A stretch of DNA of 64,000 bases from an uncultured Muribaculaceae bacterium (GTDB taxonomy: Bacteria > Bacteroidota > Bacteroidia > Bacteroidales > Muribaculaceae): assembly GCA_947625935.1 (NCBI GenBank), contig CANQQE010000008.1, forward strand, positions 49,922 to 113,921, read 5' to 3'. This document shows positions 44,183 to 51,499 of the stretch, piece after piece. Every line of letters starts with the position of its first letter. Position 1 is the stretch's first letter. A program made the translations under genes and the position numbers. The notes under the pieces are model-generated. The model made no database searches. It was not told the DNA's origin and saw only the letters and a program-made list of their open reading frames with translations.

Positions 44183-45229
44183 ATGAAAAAATTTATTCTG
44201 TTGTCATTTTTCGCCCTGTTGGGGCTGATGTCGGTCTCGGCTCAGGAGAGCCACGGCAGGAAATATAAGGTGTATGGAGTCGCTTTCTATAACCTTGAAA
44301 ACCTTTTCGACACGATAAACAACAACGGAAAATATGACCTGGAGTTTTCCCCGCAAGGCGCCCGCCGTTGGGACGGTCGAAAATATTGGTCGAAAATCAA
44401 CAACCTTGCCCGCGCTATTGCCTCGATGAAGACCCCGACGACCCCCATGGGGCCCGCAGTCATCGGCGTCTCTGAGATTGAAAACCGCTCCGTGCTCGAG
44501 GATCTGGTCGCCGACCCGCAGATTTCCAAATGGAACCTTGAGATTGTGCATCACGACTCCCCCGACCGCCGCGGTGTCGATGTCGGTCTGCTGTATAACC
44601 CGCGTTTCTTCACGGTCGAGGGTGTGACAAACCACCGGTTGCGCATAGAAGGCTACGAAAGTTTCCGCACCCGTGACCAGATGTGTGTCGTGGGCCGAAT
44701 GGCCGGAGAGCGTCTGGCGGTCATTGTCAACCACTGGCCCTCGCGAATCGGCGGACAGGAACAATCGTCTTATCTGCGCGAGGCGGCAGCAGCCCTCAGC
44801 AAATCGATCGCCGACTCGCTTTGGCGCATAGACCCGTCGATGAGTGTGATTGTGATGGGCGACCTTAACGACGACCCACAGGACAAATCGTGCGCAAAAG
44901 TGCTCGGTGGCAAGAAAAACGCGGCCGACGCCGACCCCCACGGATTTTATAACCCCTGGTGGAAGGTGCTCGACAGCGGCGTCGGGACGCTCGCCTACAA
45001 AAGCTCGTGGAACCTCTTTGACCAGATTGTGATTTCGGGCAATCTCGCCAACGCTCCCGCCGGCAAATTGCAATATTGGAAATGTGAAGTGCTCAACCGC
45101 GATTTCCTGAAAGACAAAAACGGTAACCGTCAGGGATACCCTCTGCGCACATTCTCGGCCGGTGTCCATCTCGACGGATTTTCCGATCACTTTCCAACCG
45201 AGATTTTCTTGCGAAAAGCTGTAAATTAA
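44183..45229 (+). CDS. Secreted endonuclease/exonuclease/phosphatase (EEP) family hydrolase
   Basis: A 348-residue precursor (signal peptide MKKFILLSFFALLGLMSVSA). The EEP fold landmarks are FYNLENLFDT (metal Asn), GVSEIENRSVLEDL (metal Glu), the Asp-x-Asn of VIVMGDLNDDP, and the terminal catalytic FSDHFPTEIF with Asp-His. VGLLYNPRFF and VNHWPSR are further conserved positions. EEP enzymes cut DNA, RNA or phosphoesters of inositol or sphingolipids, here in the periplasm or outside. Neighbours with OB-fold-like domains and a TonB receptor favour nucleic acid as substrate, but that is inference. Confidence 0.92.
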   Translation: MKKFILLSFFALLGLMSVSAQESHGRKYKVYGVAFYNLENLFDTINNNGKYDLEFSPQGARRWDGRKYWSKINNLARAIASMKTPTTPMGPAVIGVSEIENRSVLEDLVADPQISKWNLEIVHHDSPDRRGVDVGLLYNPRFFTVEGVTNHRLRIEGYESFRTRDQMCVVGRMAGERLAVIVNHWPSRIGGQEQSSYLREAAAALSKSIADSLWRIDPSMSVIVMGDLNDDPQDKSCAKVLGGKKNAADADPHGFYNPWWKVLDSGVGTLAYKSSWNLFDQIVISGNLANAPAGKLQYWKCEVLNRDFLKDKNGNRQGYPLRTFSAGVHLDGFSDHFPTEIFLRKAVN

Positions 45230-45326
45230 CAAAATTTTAACACATACCGATTGCTTATCTCACAGCTAACCCCTACTTTCGCAGTTCGGTAACAGGAATA
45301 ATGTTAACCCTTAAATATAAATTTTT

Positions 45327-47450
45327 ATGAGAAAATTATTACTCTCCATGATTTGCGCGGCCTCGTTGACGGCCTACGCAGGCACAGGCACCGCCGCCGA
45401 TCCCTATTCGGTGGCCGAAGTCATCGCCATGGGGGCAGACCTCAATGTGGCGAGCGCATCAGTCAAAGGCTACATTGTCGGTTATGTCAACGGACAAGTG
45501 ATAACTACCGGTGCTACATTCAACGCCACAGGCGCATCCGCTTCAAACGTGCTGATCGCCGATGCCCAAAACTGCACCGATGTTACGGCTTGCGTACCCG
45601 TGCAGCTCGTGGCCCAGACTGATATCCGCTCGAAGGTCAACCTTAAAGACAACCCCGGTAACCTTGGCAAAACGTTGACCATCACCGGCCAACTCATCAA
45701 ATATTTCGGCGTTCCCGGAGTGAAAGCCCCCACGGCCTACACCCTCGACGGTGCCGGTGTGACACCTCCTCCCACTCCCCAGGGGCCCGTGACCTCACTC
45801 GACGAGAATTTCGACGCAGGTTCTATACCCGCCAACTGGTCGCAGGTACAGGTTGCCGGCAACAAGAGCTGGTATACCCCCAGCTTCCAAAACAACTATT
45901 ACGCCGCCATGACAGGTTACAAGGGTACAGCTCCCTTCGACCAGTGGTTGCTCACCCCTGCCATCGACATGAGCAAGGTGACCGACAAGACCCTCACTTT
46001 CGACACTCAGGTCAACGGTTATGGCTCGACCACCTCGGTGCTTGAAGTCTATGTGCTTTCATCCAACGATGTAGCCACTGCCACCAAGACCAAACTCAAC
46101 CCCACCCTCGCCGTAGCTCCCGAATCGGGCTATTCATCGTGGGTCGCATCGGGCAACCTCGATCTTAGCGCGCAGAGCGGCACCGTCTACATCGGTTTCC
46201 GCTATTACGCCACCGAGGATGCTAACTATGCCACCTGGTGTGTGGATAACGTAAAACTTAATACTGGCGCGACTCCAACCCCCGAGGCCACCGAAGTCAA
46301 CTCAATCGCCGAGTTCCTCGCGCTTCCCCTTGAGTCGGTAGGTAAAATCAAATGCCCCGTCACCGCTGTTTATCAGAATGGCAGCTACCTATATGTGACC
46401 GACGGCACCACCCCGCTTCTCGTCTATGGCAAGCTCAACAGCACATATAAGAACGGAGATGTCATCGCCGCAGGTATCACCGGCACTAACTTCAATTACT
46501 CTGAAGGCCAGCTCCAGATGAGCAACCCCGACGCTACAACCTTCGGCGCGCCCACAGCAGGCACCGCGGTTGAGCCTGAGGTATATCAGATCGAGGAGCT
46601 TTCAGCCGACATGGTTTCAAGCTACATAAAGATTCTCGGTGTCAAGGTCGTGGCCGGAGCAACCGATAAAGAATTTACTCTTAGCGACAATACAGGCGAC
46701 ATCGCTCTCTATAACCAGTTTGGTGTGAGCGTCGGCGCAGGCGAGAACCTGACTTTCACCGGCGTTGTCGGTGTGCATGGCGGTAAACTCCAGGTACTTC
46801 CCGTGGCAGATCTTGGCGAAGGCGGCGGCCCGACTCCTCCGACTCCCTCAGATCCCAACGTGGCTTACTTCTTCGCTCCATCATTCGAGGGTAAGACAGG
46901 CTGCGCCCTGATGAACAAAGACGGTTCGACCACTCTCACCAACGACGATACAAAAGATGAAACCAAGGGTCTCAACGACAAACTGTTCACCGAGAAGGGA
47001 GTTTCTCTCAAGTTCGCTCACGGTACAGGTGAATATTATGTTTCATCGTTCGGCAACCAGGTACGCTGGTATCAGGGTGAGACAGCTACGCTTACCCCTG
47101 CTGCCGGCGTGACCATCATCAAGGTGTTCGTTCAGACGGTCGCTAACTCAAAGGGCGCTTTCACCGCCGAAACAGGTACGGTAGAAGGTACCGGCGTTGG
47201 TGCGGCTAACCCCATCACATGGACAGGTTCAACCACTTCGGCTCTTGTCCTGACCTCTGCAAAACAGATTCGTTTCAGCTACATCGAGGTTACAACCAAA
47301 GGATTCTCGGGCGTTGAAAATGTCACTGTAAGCGATGAGAACGCTCCTGTTGAATACTACAATCTCCAGGGTATCCGCGTCAGCAATCCCCAGGGCGGTA
47401 TCTTCCTCCGTCGTCAAGGCAACACTGTTACCAAAGTGCTCGTGAAATAA
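45327..47450 (+). CDS. Secreted multidomain protein with DUF6359, choice-of-anchor J and OB-fold-like repeats
   Basis: A 707-residue exported protein (signal peptide MRKLLLSMICAASLTAYAG). In order: DUF6359 OB-like domain (about 22-150, with SVKGYIVGYVNGQVITTG and NPGNLGKTLTITGQL), choice-of-anchor J (about 155-315, AAMTGYKGTAPFDQWLLTPA), two further OB-like segments (about 325-415 and 430-505), a beta-rich module (about 515-650), and a C-terminal region EYYNLQGIRVSNPQGGIFLR that resembles the sorting/attachment tail common in this group (T9SS-like). It is the probable partner of the EEP enzyme 97 bp upstream, perhaps holding substrate. Codons are strongly biased toward C-ending forms, suggesting high expression. 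Confidence 0.82.
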   Translation: MRKLLLSMICAASLTAYAGTGTAADPYSVAEVIAMGADLNVASASVKGYIVGYVNGQVITTGATFNATGASASNVLIADAQNCTDVTACVPVQLVAQTDIRSKVNLKDNPGNLGKTLTITGQLIKYFGVPGVKAPTAYTLDGAGVTPPPTPQGPVTSLDENFDAGSIPANWSQVQVAGNKSWYTPSFQNNYYAAMTGYKGTAPFDQWLLTPAIDMSKVTDKTLTFDTQVNGYGSTTSVLEVYVLSSNDVATATKTKLNPTLAVAPESGYSSWVASGNLDLSAQSGTVYIGFRYYATEDANYATWCVDNVKLNTGATPTPEATEVNSIAEFLALPLESVGKIKCPVTAVYQNGSYLYVTDGTTPLLVYGKLNSTYKNGDVIAAGITGTNFNYSEGQLQMSNPDATTFGAPTAGTAVEPEVYQIEELSADMVSSYIKILGVKVVAGATDKEFTLSDNTGDIALYNQFGVSVGAGENLTFTGVVGVHGGKLQVLPVADLGEGGGPTPPTPSDPNVAYFFAPSFEGKTGCALMNKDGSTTLTNDDTKDETKGLNDKLFTEKGVSLKFAHGTGEYYVSSFGNQVRWYQGETATLTPAAGVTIIKVFVQTVANSKGAFTAETGTVEGTGVGAANPITWTGSTTSALVLTSAKQIRFSYIEVTTKGFSGVENVTVSDENAPVEYYNLQGIRVSNPQGGIFLRRQGNTVTKVLVK

Positions 47451-47480
47451 CGGCATAGCTGACACGCTATAAATTAACCG

Positions 47481-47516
47481 ATAACGGCATGAGAGTTTCG
47501 ACCCTCATGCCGTTAT
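47481..47516 (+). terminator. Intrinsic terminator after the 707-residue secreted protein gene
   Basis: ATAACGGCATGAG at 47481-47493 and its exact complement at 47504-47516 form a 13-bp stem with a 10-nt loop, followed by a T-rich stretch (TATGTTTGTTTTTATTTTTTT). Confidence 0.9.
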
Positions 47517-47582
47517 TATGTTTGTTTTTATTTTTTTGTTTTTGTTGACAAAAATTTATTAGGAATACCGCCTGCGATTCAT

Positions 47583-47590
47583 TAACTTTG
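47583..47590 (+). promoter_or_regulatory. -7 promoter element of the candidate ncRNA
   Basis: TAACTTTG at 47583-47590 matches TAnnTTTG. The expected -33 position holds only an A/T-rich sequence. The start would be near 47597. Confidence 0.5.
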
Positions 47591-47596
47591 CAACGC

Positions 47597-47859
47597 CTGA
47601 CTGAAAAACTATTCGTAGCGGAGTGCAAAAAGATATTATCTCCGATTATATCATGAGAAATAAAATGGCTCTAAGCCATTGTTTTCCACTCAGTTCGTTG
47701 GCTTCTGATAAATTTTTCAGTGCGGCTTTGCGCCGGGCGTGTAAGGTAGCCCTATGCGATAATTATAATAACGTTTTGTTAGACACGAAAATATATACTT
47801 GAATTTTGGTTATGAGGGAGGTGCGCTTCTGTGAAGAAGTGCACTTTCGTTTTTTTTTT
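47597..47859 (+). ncRNA. Candidate structured non-coding RNA (6S-like is one possibility)
   Basis: The region lies between two plus-strand terminators and has no coding frame, yet has a promoter element upstream and ends in a strong intrinsic terminator. Paired segments are visible: ACTGAAAAA (47600-47608) with TTTTTCAGT (47713-47721), inside it GAGTG (47621-47625) with CACTC (47687-47691), a perfect small hairpin ATGGCT/AGCCAT (47665-47679), and GGGC/GCCC (47735-47752). The long outer stem, open internal region and length of about 260 nt recall 6S RNA, but I cannot match a family from memory. It could be a different regulatory RNA. Confidence 0.55.
47821..47859 (+). terminator. Intrinsic terminator of the candidate ncRNA
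   Basis: GTGCGCTTCT at 47821-47830 pairs with AGAAGTGCAC at 47835-47844 (one G-U pair, GTGA loop), followed by TTTCG and a run of ten T. The T-run is on the plus strand only, so it cannot belong to the minus-strand gene at 47867. Confidence 0.88.
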
Positions 47860-47866
47860 ATACCCT

Positions 47867-48505
47867 TCACCAGCGCGCATTTATATAGGCTATGACCACG
47901 TCGGCCAAGGCTTCCATCGGCATCAGTGAAGAATCGAGCGTGAGGTCATAGCTGCGCGCGTCGCCCCAGCGTTTGTCGGTGTAAAAATTGTAGTAGTTGG
48001 CGCGTAGTTTGTCGGTGCGCTCAGCCAGAGCGCGTGCGCGGGCCGGATTCTGACGGCTGTCGTCACAGTTGCTTCGCTTCATGATGCGTCGGCACCTGAC
48101 GTCAATCGGGGCGTGGACATATATGTTGGCTACCTTTGGGTGGTCGCGCAGGACGTAGTCGGCCGACCGCCCGACGATAACGCAAGATCCGCGCGAGGCA
48201 AGCGACCTGATCACGTCACACTGGGCTTTGTAGATGCTGTCGTCGCTTATCGAGGTCGAGCCGGCATAGTAAGACATCGGGTTAGAGCCGAGATTGAACG
48301 AAAAAAGCCCCGAGATAAACGATGGGAACCGTTCGTCGGCTTTCTCAAAAAATTCGGGACTGACGCCTGCCTCTTTGGCAGCCTCTACGAGCAGTTCTTT
48401 ATCGTAGTACGCGATGCCGAGCTTGCGGGCGATAGTGCGGCCAAGCTCGCGGCCACCTGCGCCAAATTGGCGGCCTATGGTGATTACAAAGTTTTCCGTG
48501 GTCAT
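47867..48505 (-). CDS. Cytidylate kinase-like family protein
   Basis: A 212-residue P-loop kinase-like protein. The nucleotide-binding loop is ITIGRQFGAGGRELGRTIA, followed by YYDKELLVEAAKEAGVS and the Arg-rich lid region around CRRIMKRSN. The family is related to Cmk (AAA_26/cytidylate kinase-like) and is abundant in gut Bacteroidetes and Firmicutes; its substrate is not defined. The frame extends to 48619, but ATG 48505 begins exactly at the first beta strand, and the upstream part contains the divergent licD promoter. A TATCTTTG box on the minus strand (48534 down to 48527) could be its -7 element. Confidence 0.87.
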   Translation of the reverse strand: MTTENFVITIGRQFGAGGRELGRTIARKLGIAYYDKELLVEAAKEAGVSPEFFEKADERFPSFISGLFSFNLGSNPMSYYAGSTSISDDSIYKAQCDVIRSLASRGSCVIVGRSADYVLRDHPKVANIYVHAPIDVRCRRIMKRSNCDDSRQNPARARALAERTDKLRANYYNFYTDKRWGDARSYDLTLDSSLMPMEALADVVIAYINARW

Positions 48506-48541
48506 CTGATTATGTGAGTTTAATGGCAAAGATACGCGAAT

Positions 48542-48573
48542 TTTGCTGATTTTGGCCGAATTTATTAATTTTG
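48542..48573 (+). promoter_or_regulatory. Promoter of the licD gene
   Basis: TTTG at 48542-48545 and TAATTTTG at 48566-48573 are 20 bp apart, giving a leader of about 65 nt to the GTG at 48646. Confidence 0.7.
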
Positions 48574-48645
48574 TCGTTGACGAAGTTTTTTCCGGCAAGC
48601 CGTTACCGGCCGCCGGCATATTAATGTAACTACAACGACATTACG

Positions 48646-49467
48646 GTGGCTAATTACGACCTCAGCGCGCTCCACGAGCGTTTGCTAAAGATTCTTTTGG
48701 CCTTTGATCGCGTCTGTGGCGAGCATGGGTTGCGTTATTGTATATGTGGCGGCACCATGATTGGTGCTGTGCGCCACAAGGGGTTCATCCCGTGGGACGA
48801 TGACCTCGATGTCTCTATGCCGCGTCCCGACTACGACAGGCTGATAGCTCATGCCCGCGAGTGGCTTCCCGAGCCGCTTGAACTGGTTTGTGCGGAGCTT
48901 GACCCCGAATATCCGTTGCCGTTCGCAAAAATTCAGGATGCGTCGACGACGCTCATAGAACGCCCCCATCTCTATTATCTCGGCGGTTGTTATGTCGATA
49001 TTTTCCCGTTTGACGCATGGCCTTCAAACCCCTTGGCGAGACGTTGGCAGGCCGTGAGCTACCATTTCCTGAAACAGGCGTTGTATCTGGTCCACCGCGA
49101 CCCTTACAAGCATGGCCGAGGCCCGAGTTCATGGGCGCCGTTGCTGGCGCGCAAGCTGTTCACCATGCAAGGCTTGCAGCGAGCCATACGCAAAGTATTG
49201 ACGCGCTATGATTACACATCGGCATCGTTGGCTTCAAGCTATACCGATGGAATCGGCAAGGTGCTTCCCAAAGAGATAATCGACACATACGGCCCTATGG
49301 AGTTTGAGGGCCACACCGTTCAGGGTATCACACATTTCGACCCCTATCTGAAATGTATGTATGGCGATTACATGACTGTCCCGCCGGTGGAGAAACGGGT
49401 GCAACATAATTTCCATTATCTTGATTTCAACCGGCCTTATCGCGAATACCGCCCTGTCGATAAATGA
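48646..49467 (+). CDS. LicD family phosphotransferase
   Basis: A 273-residue LicD-type nucleotidyltransferase-fold enzyme that transfers phosphocholine or a similar phospho-alcohol onto surface glycans. Motifs: CICGGTMIGAVRHKGFIPWD, followed by DDLDVSMPRPDYDRL (metal-binding Asp residues), and YVDIFPFDAWP. The start is a GTG; no ATG or TTG start precedes the motif region in this frame, and a promoter lies upstream. It stands alone, divergent from the cytidylate-kinase-like gene. No CDP-choline synthesis genes are beside it, so the transferred group is unknown. Confidence 0.9.
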   Translation: MANYDLSALHERLLKILLAFDRVCGEHGLRYCICGGTMIGAVRHKGFIPWDDDLDVSMPRPDYDRLIAHAREWLPEPLELVCAELDPEYPLPFAKIQDASTTLIERPHLYYLGGCYVDIFPFDAWPSNPLARRWQAVSYHFLKQALYLVHRDPYKHGRGPSSWAPLLARKLFTMQGLQRAIRKVLTRYDYTSASLASSYTDGIGKVLPKEIIDTYGPMEFEGHTVQGITHFDPYLKCMYGDYMTVPPVEKRVQHNFHYLDFNRPYREYRPVDK

Positions 49468-49482
49468 CGGCGTTACTCCAGG

Positions 49483-50433
49483 TCAGTCGAGAATCACGTT
49501 ATATTTGTTGAGCATGAATGCCGGGTTGTATGACAGCTTGGCTTGACGCAGTCCCGGGTCGCCGCAATCTTCCTCCCGGTTGATGTAGGCTATTCCGTGT
49601 TTTGCGGTCATTTTGGCTGCAAACAGCTTGTTGACGGTCTCGCCGGCTCCCGTTATGCCGTGATCCATTTTCTCGATATGAAGATAGAGAGTGTCGTCAA
49701 TGACCTCGCCGATTGTGAACGCCGCTATCGGCCCTTGGGGCGACAGGCGCAGAACGGCCCCTTCAAACGGGTAGGCCGCATAGTTGTCAAGCACTTGCGC
49801 TACTTGCGCCAGCTCGGCTCGTGCTGTGTCGGTGTTGTCATGTTCGAGAAACATGAGGAAATCCAACACTTCGGGTATAATGTCGGCGGTCAGCGGGAGC
49901 AGAGTTGCCTCAGGGTGTTCGGCCGTGAAACGGTTGACGTGATTGCGTTTCTTGTTGAATTTCTTGCCGGTGAGTGTGGCGAGTTCGTTGGCATTGTAGA
50001 TGTAGTCGGCCCAGTCGGTGAGTAATTCTACCGTCGACCGATGGCCTGCGATAAGATGCTCCACCTGCTCCTCAGGAATAGCCGAGAACCGCGGGCGCAG
50101 TCCGTGAGCCGCGCAGTATTCCTCAATCAGGCCCACCGCTTTTCCTGTCGGCATGGCACCGATGGGGAGTGAGAATGCCGTCGTCGACCGATCGTTCTCG
50201 GTCAATCCCTTTATGAAAAGAGTGTCGCCGATTATGCAATGTTCATATTTGAAATAATCTATCCACATATAGATGCCGCCTATGGTGTAGTCGCAGGTGC
50301 GGCTTGTCGATTTTCTCAGCACGCGGTTGATTGCCGGGATGTCGGAGAGTGTGATAGGCGAAAATCCGAGTCTCGGCTGTGAACGGCGTATGGGTTTCTT
50401 GCTGATGGTCGAATAAGTAAAAGGATAGTACAT
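49483..50433 (-). CDS. DUF2156 (phosphatidylglycerol lysyltransferase C-terminal-like) protein
   Basis: A 316-residue protein of the DUF2156 family, a double GNAT-like acyltransferase fold related to the soluble part of MprF and FemX enzymes. Recognisable segments are FSPITLSDIPAINRVLRKST, YMWIDYFKYEHCIIGDTLFI, LTGKKFNKKRNHVNRF and AYINREEDCGDPGLRQAKLS. Function in Bacteroidetes is not established; aminoacyl or acyl transfer is expected. The frame is open 48 codons upstream to 50577, but that part is not family-like, and ATG 50433 is the better start. Confidence 0.85.
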   Translation of the reverse strand: MYYPFTYSTISKKPIRRSQPRLGFSPITLSDIPAINRVLRKSTSRTCDYTIGGIYMWIDYFKYEHCIIGDTLFIKGLTENDRSTTAFSLPIGAMPTGKAVGLIEEYCAAHGLRPRFSAIPEEQVEHLIAGHRSTVELLTDWADYIYNANELATLTGKKFNKKRNHVNRFTAEHPEATLLPLTADIIPEVLDFLMFLEHDNTDTARAELAQVAQVLDNYAAYPFEGAVLRLSPQGPIAAFTIGEVIDDTLYLHIEKMDHGITGAGETVNKLFAAKMTAKHGIAYINREEDCGDPGLRQAKLSYNPAFMLNKYNVILD

Positions 50434-50630
50434 ATTTTCTGTGTCTATAGCTTGGTTGAAACGTGAATAATCATTTTTCTTTACTATCAAAACAGAAAAA
50501 CACACCCTATGGTTGAGGCATCCCTTTGTTTTTGTTATTTGTTCGACAGCGGCTACCGAACCAATCGACAATGCCATTGTTGGTAATTGAAAGATGAGGC
50601 ACTGTAGCAGTAGTAGTTTTTATAATGCAG

Positions 50631-50671
50631 GCGACCCGGCCGCGGCCCCCAAGGGGTAGCAGCCGGGCCGC
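50631..50671. terminator. GC-rich hairpin between yebC and the DUF2156 gene
   Basis: GCGACCCGGC (50631-50640) pairs with GCCGGGCCGC (50662-50671) with one mismatch, and CCCC/GGGG close the inner part. A T-run follows only on the plus strand. The remainder of the gap 50434-50708 shows no gene. Confidence 0.5.
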
Positions 50672-50708
50672 TATTTTTGCGGAGTTCCCGGATGAATCGG
50701 GGTGAGGG

Positions 50709-51443
50709 TTATTCCTCGGTTTCTTCCTCTTCCTTCATGTTGTGGAACACGTTCTGCACATCTTCGTCCTCCTCGAATTTGTCGAGCAGTTTCTCGATGG
50801 TAGCGCGTTGTTCGGGGGTGACCTCCTTGAGGTCGGTGGTGGGGATACGCTCAAACTCTGAGCTGATAATCTCAAACCCGTTCTCCTCAAGATATTTCTG
50901 GATGTGGGCATATTCTTCATAAGGCCCGTAGATGACGATTTCCTCCTCGTCGATGTCAAAGTCGTCGCAACCGAAGTCGATCAGCTCCAGTTCGAGGTCT
51001 TCGATTGAAAGGCCCTCTTTGGGTTTGATTTTAAACACGCTCTTGCGGTCAAACAGGAACGACAGCGAGCCTTGTGTGCCGAGCGAGCCGCCGTGCTTGG
51101 TGAAGTAGGAGCGCACGTTGGCCACGGTGCGGGTGTTGTTGTCGGTAGCGGCTTCTACCACGATGGCGATGCCAAAGGGGCCGTATCCCTCGTAGGTGAT
51201 TTCCTTGTAGTCGCCGGCATCTTTGTCGGTTGCCTTCTTGATGGCGCGCTCAACGGTGTCCTTGGGCATATTGGCGGCCTTGGCGTTCTGCATCAGCGCG
51301 CGGAGGCGGGGGTTGGTGTCGGGGTCGGGTCCGCCGGCCTTGGCGGCGATGGTGATTTCTTTACCTATGCGGGTAAATGTGCGCGACATATTGCCCCAGC
51401 GTTTGAGTTTTCTTGCTTTGCGGTATTCAAAAGCTCTTCCCAT
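50709..51443 (-). CDS. YebC/PmpR family protein (TACO1-like)
   Basis: A 244-residue YebC-family protein. The conserved opening is MGRAFEYRKARKLKRWGNMS, followed by NPRLRALMQNAKAANMPKDT and EITYEGYGPFGIAIVVEAAT. The family was annotated as transcriptional regulators and its members are also linked to translation of proline-rich stretches. The protein has the standard three-domain length, plus a very acidic C-terminal tail. It is transcribed alone, 56 bp downstream of pheT. Confidence 0.95.
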   Translation of the reverse strand: MGRAFEYRKARKLKRWGNMSRTFTRIGKEITIAAKAGGPDPDTNPRLRALMQNAKAANMPKDTVERAIKKATDKDAGDYKEITYEGYGPFGIAIVVEAATDNNTRTVANVRSYFTKHGGSLGTQGSLSFLFDRKSVFKIKPKEGLSIEDLELELIDFGCDDFDIDEEEIVIYGPYEEYAHIQKYLEENGFEIISSEFERIPTTDLKEVTPEQRATIEKLLDKFEEDEDVQNVFHNMKEEEETEE

Positions 51444-51499
51444 ATTGTTGTGATATTTTGTTTAGATTATATGCGAGTAAAAAAATCATAAGTGGTCAG

